Source: Pseudofabraea citricarpa (taxonomy: Eukaryota; Ascomycota; Leotiomycetes; Helotiales; Dermateaceae). Taken from it: 64,000 bases of DNA. This document shows positions 56,157-64,000 of this stretch, in pieces; position 1 is the stretch's first letter, and each line of letters begins with the position of its first letter. The stretch is taken from NCBI GenBank assembly GCA_029641185.1, contig JAPWGK010000016.1, positions 248,001-312,000 on the forward strand, read 5' to 3'. A program made the position numbers and the translations under genes. The notes under the pieces are model-generated. The model ran no database searches and was not told the origin of the DNA. It saw only the letters and a list, made by a program, of their open reading frames with translations.

Positions 56157-57543
56157 ATGCCAGCTAAGGTCGACTCTGCAATCCTGAAAGCCCTCGCTCT
56201 CGACCCCGCTAAGACGACCATCGCCTCACATGGTGGATCCGGCTTCTCAACCACGCAAAAGATCACGAGCGTGGATGAGGATGGAGTTGAGAAATGCTAT
56301 TTCGTCAAGACGGGGCATGGAAAGGATGCGGGGGCCATGTTTGAAGGTGTGTTAATTATGCCTCTTCTTTGACTTGCTTGTTATCTTTTGGTGGTGTGAT
56401 TATTCCGACCTCAGCTTGTTTGGCTGTTAGTTGTCACGTGGATGAATGGCTTTCAGCTATTATAGTCTATACCCAATAGATAGCTAGAGTTGTTTTTTTT
56501 GGTCTTGGGAAGTGCTGAGGAAAATGGGTACAAACTCAAAGTCTCTGGGAGAGGAGCTTCTTCTAGCTAGGATCAAATCTTCAAAATAGGCTATATTTAC
56601 AAAAACATATCTCTAACAAGATATCACAGGAGAACACACCTCACTAAACGCCATCCACTCGGCCGTGCCATCATTTTGTCCCCGTAGCTACGCACACGGT
56701 GCACTTTCCGAGAAACCGGGAGGATTCTTCCTCGCCACAGATTTCCTAACTCTGACCTCTGGATCCCGCTCTAGCTCCACCTCTTTAACGCTCGCTCAAA
56801 AACTCTCCAAGCTTCACTCCACGCCTGCTCCCACGCCACCGGGCTACTCAACACCCCAGTTCGGCTTTCCTGTCTCTACCTGCTGCGGCAATACGGAGCA
56901 GGACAATTCGTATAAATCCTCGTGGTCGGAATTCTACGCTGACAATCGCCTGCGCGAGATCTTGCAAGCCGCAGAGAAGAACAACGGACGGGATAAAGAA
57001 CTACATGATCTCGTTGAACAGACGGCGGAGCAAGTGGTGCCGAGGTTGTTGGGAGATGGACATCTCACGGCTCCTGACGGAGGGAAGATCCTGCCTGTGG
57101 TCGTGCATGGAGATCTGTGGAGCGGAAACCACGGCACGGGAAAGATTGGAACGGATAGCAGTATCCAGGAGGTTGTCTACGACCCGAGTTCGTGCTATGC
57201 GCATGCCGAGTTTGACTTTGGCATCATGAAGATGTTTGGCGGCTTTGGGGCCGCGTTTTGGGAGGGGTATTATGAGAAGCAGGGGAGGGAGAGGGATCGC
57301 CCAGCTGAGGAGTGGAGTGATAGGGTAGAGTTGTACGAGCTGTGAGTCTTTCTTCCTCTCTTCCTTTTTCCGTTCCTTTTTGGTTTCTCACCCGCGTCTG
57401 CTCGTGCTGTAGTGGGGAAAGTGCTGATTCTAGATATGTACGAGAATAGGTATCATCATTTGAACCATTATGCTATGTTTGGCGGCAGTTATAAGGGTGG
57501 TGCGATTAGGATCATGAAGCGGTTACTGGGAAAGTATAGTTGA
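56157..57543 (+). CDS. Fructosamine-kinase-family protein
   Basis: The model is join(56157..56346,56630..57341,57450..57543), 331 aa. The fold is kinase-like. SHGGSGFSTTQKI and CYFVKTG (the ATP-binding Lys) lie in exon 1. VVVHGDLWSGN carries the catalytic Asp, and VVYDPSSCYAHAEFDFGIMK is the metal-binding and activation region. LYHHLNHYAMFGGSYKGGAI ends the protein, which fits FN3K (PF03881). Such enzymes phosphorylate ketoamines so that sugar adducts fall off proteins. The acceptor at 57449 was chosen because it rebuilds LYELYHHLNHY; the earlier AG sites give stops. Intron 1 is 283 nt, unusually long and AT-rich. Confidence 0.85.
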
Positions 57544-59487
57544 TTGCCTTGTATGGCTGGAATACAACGGTGCATCTCGTCGCTTATCCTTCGACCGATT
57601 TACATGAAAGCAAAACGCAGTCAGAACCCTCCACTTCGCCTCGCCGTCGAGGCTTCCTGCAACGCTGCAACTATTGATATCTCATTTGAGGCCATTTTCT
57701 AAATTTCGGGGGTTATGGTCGTGGTTGTGGCCATGGCCCTGAAGCCTGCGTCGATAATGACATTCGCAGCTGGCTCTTCTTGGCATATGATGAATTAAAG
57801 AGCAGGTTGGCCATCCAAACAGATAGACAAGTCATTTAAAGCGTTCCCTGGATTGAGGTCCTTGGTTACTGGAACTTACCTGATCATTTGAGAAGATCAG
57901 CCTATCAAGAAGCACTTAGGTTACCTAGACTTGAAAAATGCCACTAATCCAACAACACAGGAGAAGAGAAGTGAAAGGTCCAATGTAAAGGTAATTACTG
58001 CATACTCATCGCCCTGACGGCAGAAGTAACTAGTCGTTCGGTTCCAAGGAGTTTCTGTAAATAAGGGGATCAATCTACTTGATTTTCAGCTTCGTTTATT
58101 ACCTCCTATCGCTTATTTTCTATCCATCCTCTATGCTTTATGATATAGCAAGGTTTATCTTCCGTTCAAATTGGCCCCTAGGAAGCTTGAAGCATAGCCG
58201 GAAACGTTATTACAACTACCAAATAAAACGCATCTTATATTCACAGCTTTTCAATTTTGAATTGTTCCAGTGGAGATGCTAGGAATTATGACCAATGAAG
58301 CAAGTGACCTAACAAACCAGACCAGAACTCTAGAGGATGACATCGAGAATATCACAATCTAGTTGGCCCAAAGGTTAAAAGTCTTGAGCTTTTTGATGGG
58401 AATGTAAACACAGAAGATTCAAGACTTGTTTGTTAGCCATGAAGTAAGCTGGTAACCTCTGCCCTGACATTTGTCAAATTTGTCTTCAAGTGCAACTCGT
58501 AAAATAGCCTACATTCAGTATATGCCATACTTGTGTATCATTTACCGAGAAACTCCTAAAATAAAGCTTCCAATTCTGCAAGCACGTTTCCGCTGATGAA
58601 ACAAAGTTACTCGAGTCAAGATTATGTACAAGACGAAAAACGGTTGGTTTCTAATATCTGTTAACTACCATCGAGCTGTTCTAGCAGCTTGTTATATATA
58701 GTGCTGGGATTCTGATTCTGATTTCTTATGTCAAGAAAGCGCCGAATATAAAACGCGGCATTGGCAGCTCGCTTCGCTTGTTGCGCGTAGAGAAGAGTGT
58801 GCAGTCCTTTTCATGGCAACGATTAGACTTTCGAGTATCATCGAATCTTAGTATTGGAATAATAGTCAAACAAGGCACGTGGAACGCTAGTGCCTATATA
58901 AGGCCTCCTGTATGCTCCTCTTTCCTTCTTAGAACAACCATCTTACATCAATCATTACGAGCCACCACAGTGAATCACTGTATTGACCTTATGATATCGG
59001 AGGATACCGACACTTAGAAATAAATTGCTGGGTTTTCTGAATGCCTTCGTCTTCTTTGAGCCAGGTGGCAACCCCGCATCTACCTACACCACTCGCTACC
59101 CTGCAAGCTTAGTCACTTCATCTGTTTGTCACTCTTAATCCGGAATCAGATACAGCCTTTGCTAGTTCGTGGGGCCTACTAAGAGTGAAATTAGGTGCTG
59201 GTTCGAAATGTAGACGCAAGATAGCAGAGTGGTCGGCTTCGCTGCATCTGTGAGCTGACGTCGAGCGTTCGATGCAACAAAACTATTTAGGCTCGCTGCA
59301 TATGCCACAGCCATATGTCACCAACCATAAGCATCTATTGCCGCGTATCAAGTCATGCTATTGGGTATTGAGAAACCCTAACGGCTTGATCAACCCATGA
59401 AGAGCGGGGTCCATTTCGTTTGAAAGGCGCTACGACGTTCAGTTCTACATCGTCAAACGAAAATCCAAGTCATCAGTGAGCAAAAGG
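57544..59487. other. AT-rich non-coding spacer
   Basis: 1.94 kb with no gene I can support. The middle (57950-58900) is AT-rich with scattered short open frames and no splice pattern. It could hold an eroded insertion, but no terminal repeats were found. Confidence 0.45.
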
Positions 59488-60294
59488 ATGACATACCACT
59501 GCCAGCCTTGCAACCGGTCCTTTGGCGGCCAGCGTCAGCTAAACGATCACCTAGCCTCCCCGGCTCACAGGTTCGAGTGCCCAGAGTGCCATCGGGTATT
59601 CGCAAGCCAGCAGGCACTTCAGCAGCACCTCAACTCGCCAATCCACAAGTCAGTGTTTGAGTGCGCTGAATGCGACAGGAGCTTCGGCAGCCAGCAATCC
59701 CTCGAGCAGCATCTGAACTCTCCCGTTCACAATGCGGATTCGGGAGCCCGGTCTGTGGATCACATCGACGACTTCTTTGCCAGCTATCCTGAATTTGACT
59801 ATGATGCAACCATGCCAATATGGACCGAATTCAACCGCCTGTGTGACGACTTCGATTGGGACGACGATGATTATGAAATGCGCAGTGCCAAGCGGGATTT
59901 CAAGTCTGCTATGGTACTGCAGTTTAACAGCATCTACGGGACGGACGAGGGCGATGTGGGATCGTGGCAGAGGCTGTGCCGCATTCTGAACGTAGAACCT
60001 GTACCTACAGGTTTGAAGAAGTGTCGTGAGGTGAGTTACTACCGCCATCATATCAATCATCTTGAATTGGTAGCCATCCGAGATAGATCCGGAATTAACG
60101 AGAAGCAGAGAGTTCGTCAGACGCATGTGAATCTTGTTGATCTTGTAGACACCACACGGACGGGAGTAGCAGTGGAGGTTTTCTCAAGTCTCGAAGAGCT
60201 ACGAGAGTATACAATTGAGTCGGAGAAATTCTTTCCTAGGAAGGAAGCGGATGCAGGTGGATTGCTGCGATTTTTACTTCGGCAAATCTTGTAA
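59488..60294 (+). CDS. C2H2 zinc-finger protein of fungal type
   Basis: The model is join(59488..60030,60109..60294), 242 aa. Three C2H2-like fingers are at the N-terminus: YHCQPCNRSFGGQRQLNDHL, FECPECHRVFASQQALQQHL and FECAECDRSFGSQQSLEQHL, each ending with a paired His (SPAH, SPIH, SPVH). An acidic middle follows, then the conserved C-terminus VRQTHVNLVDLVDTTRTG and REYTIESEKFFPRKEADAGG seen in many ascomycete proteins. The 78-nt intron at 60031-60108 (GTGAGT to AAGCAG) is a multiple of three without a stop, so the unspliced frame also stays open; splicing joins LKKCRE to RVRQTHVN as expected. It probably binds nucleic acid. Its function is unknown. Confidence 0.78.
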   Translation: MTYHCQPCNRSFGGQRQLNDHLASPAHRFECPECHRVFASQQALQQHLNSPIHKSVFECAECDRSFGSQQSLEQHLNSPVHNADSGARSVDHIDDFFASYPEFDYDATMPIWTEFNRLCDDFDWDDDDYEMRSAKRDFKSAMVLQFNSIYGTDEGDVGSWQRLCRILNVEPVPTGLKKCREVSYYRHHINHLELVAIRDRSGINEKQRVRQTHVNLVDLVDTTRTGVAVEVFSSLEELREYTIESEKFFPRKEADAGGLLRFLLRQIL

Positions 60295-60934
60295 TCATAT
60301 GCAGGTTGATTTGAGAGTAATTCAACACGCTTATTACAGTAAATGCATCAAGAGGAAACACCATCTCGCTTACTGAGCTATCAAACCAGCCCAGCCCCGG
60401 ATAAGCATTCTTCTATTATTGCAGGAGTAGCCGACGAAACTAGTACTCGAATAACTATAGCCCGTTCGGATCAGCTGCTACGTGTAAAATATTGTGGAGC
60501 TTAATTCCAATGGAGTATGGATGTGGTCAGGTTGTGCAGGTTGAGTATAGCAATGGTAGAAATAATTTCTTGTCCTCAACTCGGCAAAGTTTCTTTAACG
60601 TGCCAACCATCCCTATTTTGCCATTTCAGTTACATGTATCCAAAAAGGTTGATTGTCTTATCTTTCTAGTCTATCTAAATTGTCTTGCAGGATGCATCCT
60701 GGAATCCCTTCGAGTAATTAATTCTACACACAAGCCCATATTAGTTCCCTTTCTCTATTTCATCTTATCCAACGTATTGCCTGCATTCACTCAAAGAACG
60801 AATAGGTTCGATAGGCACCAACCTCACCTCTCATCTGACAAACATGGCATCATCATGCTTAATTTCTATTCAGACCCAGATTTCTGGGAAGAAGTTCGAT
60901 ATTGTCCTCCTACACTGATTAACTAACGCTCCAT
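60295..60934. other. Convergent gap
   Basis: 640 bp between the zinc-finger gene and the PAP2 gene; no gene seen. Confidence 0.45.
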
Positions 60935-62175
60935 CTACTTAGAAAGGGATCTCCCCACTTGACCATTATCGGCCCCGCTCATAGTCGTAAATTCAATCTC
61001 CTCGTCCCTCCTCACAACAGACGAAGCCTCTCGCTGCCCAACATAATTCCCAACACCCACACCAGCCCAGAAGGCACGGTCCTTGCTTCGGGGTCCCCAA
61101 GACCAGCCAGCGCCCTGATTCATCGGTAGATGATAGTACCGGAAGGCAAAAATCGAAGCGACGGTTCCAATAAACACACCAAATAGAATGTCGAAGCCGT
61201 GGTGTCTGAAGTCTGACCACCGTGTTGACGAGATATAAACAGCAGAGAGAAATGGTACGAGGACTATGACCAAAAGGTATAACGGAGGCGCGGCAGCTTG
61301 GTTGCGTGCTGCAATCATGGCATCATCGTGTCCTGATGGGGATTCCGCCACCCCTTCATGACCTTCTGCTATCCGGTCTGGCCCGCCCCGAAGCGGTCGA
61401 GGCTGTTCTCGAGATGGAAATGCATTTAATTTTGACTGGTTGTAACCTGAGGGCGCAAGAAAAGGGAAAGTGACCGCCAATTTTGAGGCGAGGAATATCG
61501 AGAGATAGACAAGGCCTGCGGATGAGAAACTACTATGGCCACTAGGAAAGCTACTGAAACCATCTACAACTATGTTAGTTAAGTAAGGTGAACTATGAGG
61601 TAGAGTTCTCAGTTACCATTCATCACTGACTCGTCTTGATTCTGGCAGATCAAGTGGTTGACTAGCACAGACCGTTCTCCTACTCCTGTCATGTTGATTC
61701 CCCCAACTACAAAGCGAGAAATGTTGGATAGATCTGGATTACACCGCGCTATAAGATCAGGCCGTGGTTTCCCGAACAGATTTTTCATGCCGAACGTAAT
61801 GAACAGTGTTGAAGCCAAAGACAACGCAAGTCCTAGCCATCCTGTATGCAGTTCCCACAACTTTCGTCGCCAAATGAGTCCTTTCGGCGTCGATTTCGGA
61901 ACGGTCGGTCCGGGTACTAGAAACAGAGTAACGAAAAATATGATAATGACTGGCGCAACAAAAGACGTCAAGAACAGTGTAGATGTCGATATTGTATCAT
62001 CGCCATATGGGAAGCTTATGCTGGGGTCGACGACAGAAAAGGGTCGTTTATTAGGAGTGAGTGTGTAGAAAACACCAGCCAAGCCGACGGCAACAACAAT
62101 GATAATCCAGTCGGTGACATAGGAAGCGATTAGAAGTACAGGAGCCTCTTGACGCAACCCTTTTATTTGCTCCAT
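60935..62175 (-). CDS. PAP2 lipid phosphate phosphatase (DPP1/LPP1-like)
   Basis: The model is complement(join(60935..61563,61617..62175)), 395 aa. Six membrane segments are present, with the three-part acid phosphatase signature: KNLFGKPRPD; FPSGHSSFSS (catalytic His), which starts right after the 53-nt intron; and SSTRWSDFRHHGFDILFG (nucleophile His and Asp). A hydrophilic insertion (REQPRPLRGGPDRIAEGHEG) sits between two membrane segments. The enzyme would dephosphorylate diacylglycerol pyrophosphate, phosphatidate or related lipids on a vacuolar or other endomembrane. The N-terminal MEQIKGLRQEAPVLLIASYV has no cleavable signal. The family is clear, but the exact substrate is not. Confidence 0.92.
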
Positions 62176-63582
62176 TGTAGGCTGGATTTGAGGATAGAAT
62201 GCACCGCAAAGAGAAGGAAAGTAAAGAACGTCCTAAAACAAGGAAACACAAAGGTTAACATGACATGCTTACATACCAGTTGTATGACATGCTTGTGGTC
62301 AGGCAAGTAGGCACTCCTGTCTTCGTAGTCTCAGAGGCTGAGCAAACGCTTAAACCTATCTTCCTAGTATGGTGACATCTTGAATGTCACTCTAGTTTTA
62401 CTTAAGCTTCTTTTAGATCGCTAAATTGCTACGAAACCTCTCTTCAGTGGGTAGTGACATCCAGCTTAAGCTTTTAGCCTAGTGCCAAGAACGAGGGGGG
62501 AAACTAGCGAGCCAACAACGACCTTCTAGTGACGTATTCCAAGAGCAACCCCCCTTGGCTAGTCCTGCTACGAATTACGAGCCCGTACAATCTTGCACCT
62601 AATCTATTTGATATCTCATTGCAATTTGCCTTCTTCATCACGTGGGAGGCTCCCGAACTTCACCGCATTCTGGAGATTGTAATCGGCACCTATTAACTGG
62701 TAGATTGTCCATGTTACAGGTCATCCATGTTTGGATCATTAGTAAATACAAAACTCAGGTCTCAGAAGAAGTCCACTCGTTGAAAGAAAAACAACTAGAA
62801 ATGCCAATGATAGGCCTTGCTAGCTACCTAGGAAGATATAAGAATACCGGGGAATTTGGCTCATCCGGTTCTGTAAATAAAAAGTGCCAGCCACGTGGGT
62901 GCAAAAGGCCATTGGTACGGATTTACACTCAAGTTTCGGAGGGAGACTTTTGTATCGGCCGAAATATCATTCGCTCCGTGCGTGGTTATTATATTTATCA
63001 TGGAAAGAGACAAGGCATTTAATTTCCGAGAACATATTCCTGGCCATTGTACTAAGAGTTAACGAGTCCCTTGTTCAATTATCCTTCATCTTAGACGTAA
63101 GGGGTGTTTAATGTGCTACTTCCCATGCCAGAGCATGCATAGATGCATACTAGCTTTTCGATATCAAAAGCTTGAAAGCAAGTACCACCAAATGTCATGT
63201 GACCAAACCCAGAACAAAAGCTGGATAATCCAATATTCGCACTGGCACTACATGTGAGTAACAGCATAAATTTGTAGTTGAAATTATATCATCAAAGTCC
63301 AAGCGAGGTCCGTTCACAGAAACGAGACTCGCAGAGGTAGATAAACATATGATCTTCTAGACTTGGAGTGGATCCGTCATGTCATGTCAGTAAATTGACA
63401 GCAGTAATCCACTTTCCGAAACACAAACGAACAGTGAATGGCGTTGCTGAAACCACGACATAAAAGTCCCAAAAAGCAATAAGCACCCTAGTTTAAGAGC
63501 TAGCCCCGCTTCGGTTCCATTACGGAGAACCAAATCACCAGCAAAAATATCGTAGCAAAAAGAAAAAGAGTCAAAAAAGAAA
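62176..63582. other. Non-coding region upstream of the PAP2 gene and beyond the tRNA 3' end
   Basis: 1.4 kb without a supported gene. Open frames are short and lack domain features. Confidence 0.45.
63573..63578 (-). terminator. RNA polymerase III terminator
   Basis: A run of six T on the minus strand lies four bases after the tRNA 3' end, the standard Pol III stop. Confidence 0.75.
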
Positions 63583-63692
63583 TGTCCTCGGCGAGATTCG
63601 AACTCGCGATCCCCAGATTACATGAACAGTTAACTGTTCACTCATATGAGAGAATATGAGACTGGTGCCTTAACCAACTGGGCCACGAAGAC
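63583..63692 (-). tRNA. tRNA-Met (CAT), elongator type, with a 36-nt intron
   Basis: Minus strand, 110 nt with the discriminator A. The acceptor stem GTCTTCG pairs with CGAGGAC. The D arm is GCCCAGTTGGTTAAGGC (A box TGGCCCAGTTGG). The anticodon arm is CCAGTCTCATA, then a 36-nt intron, then ATCTGG. The T arm GCGAGTTCGAATCTCGC holds the B box. Without the intron the RNA is 74 nt. The anticodon arm CAGTCTCATAATCTG equals that of yeast elongator tRNA-Met. The intron follows base 37, the canonical nuclear position, and includes TGAACAGTTAACTGTTCA, which can form a hairpin. Confidence 0.93.
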
Positions 63693-64000
63693 TGTTTGGT
63701 GTTTGTTGTTGTATTTGTTGGGACACTTTTGCTTAGTTTGATACTTAGAGCTCGTCCGACCTCAGATGGGAGATGGCATCTCGGTAACGAAATTTTGTGG
63801 GCTGCACTATTTCTTTTTTGTCTAGCGAAGCGAACACCTTTAGGGAATATGGCTCAAGGGAGGCTGGAATTCAGAGAGAGATTCTCAATTGGACTTGATA
63901 ATTGTCCATTTAGAATTACACACGTTGAAGAGAGCATGAGAACACTCCATATTTTCTTTTGGCATCCATAATCCCATGTGACCACACAGATGGATGCTTA
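63693..64000. other. Window edge, nothing recognised
   Basis: 308 bp upstream of the tRNA. No supported gene. Confidence 0.4.

Noticed and set aside
58270..58560. Faint gag-like reading near 58290 (TLEDDIENI, FDGN)
   Set aside because: Too short, interrupted by stops, and no LTR or other retroelement sequence is visible nearby.
1..64000. CRISPR arrays, bacterial operons, insertion sequences, prophage
   Set aside because: No regularly spaced repeats; genes carry spliceosomal introns and are eukaryotic throughout.

Overview
The window is nuclear DNA from a filamentous ascomycete (Pezizomycotina). Short GT-AG introns of about 48-90 nt run through most genes. The protein set is typical of the group: Zn2Cys6 regulators, RTA1-like and MARVEL-like membrane proteins, a GH13 amylase with a CBM20 tail, and a FET3/FTR1 pair. 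A tRNA with a canonical intron is also present. Overall gene style suggests Leotiomycetes, but that placement is only a guess. Nothing looks bacterial, plasmid-borne or viral.

Layout. 1-6.5 kb: 5' part of an EDC4-like mRNA-decapping scaffold (minus, running off the left edge), a small divergent membrane protein, and a hotdog thioesterase. 6.8-12.3 kb: an AT-rich accessory block with three related copies of an unrecognised two-membrane-segment, Thr/Ile/Asn-rich protein (one intact, two decayed) and an orphan membrane protein. 12.5-25.6 kb: F-box protein, LicD-like secreted protein, FAD oxidoreductase, Zn2Cys6 regulator, four-helix membrane protein and RTA1-like protein, separated by long non-coding spacers. 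26-37 kb: secreted alpha-amylase with starch-binding domain, a large Zn2Cys6 regulator, and a secreted acid phosphatase. 38.6-50 kb: a membrane-anchored multicopper oxidase, a PP2C phosphatase, and the divergent FET3 (ferroxidase) and FTR1 (iron permease) genes around a 2-kb shared promoter. 50.7-62.2 kb: COG8, a cytosine-deaminase-like amidohydrolase, a TLC-domain protein, a fructosamine-kinase-like protein, a C2H2 zinc-finger protein and a PAP2 lipid phosphatase. 63.6 kb: intron-containing elongator tRNA-Met.

Genes that work together. FET3 and FTR1 form the plasma-membrane reductive iron-uptake complex. Their intergenic region holds five ATCWGATAA sites, the word bound by SreA/Fep1-type iron GATA repressors, so iron-repressed co-expression is the clear prediction. 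The amylase and the neighbouring Zn2Cys6 gene are adjacent, but nothing in the sequence links them functionally.

The least explained part is the three-copy family at 6.8-12.3 kb. Its exons have diverged, while a 49-bp block containing a probable 48-nt intron is identical in two copies. Gene models were spliced by eye from reading frame, splice consensus and remembered family sequence; small boundary errors are possible.
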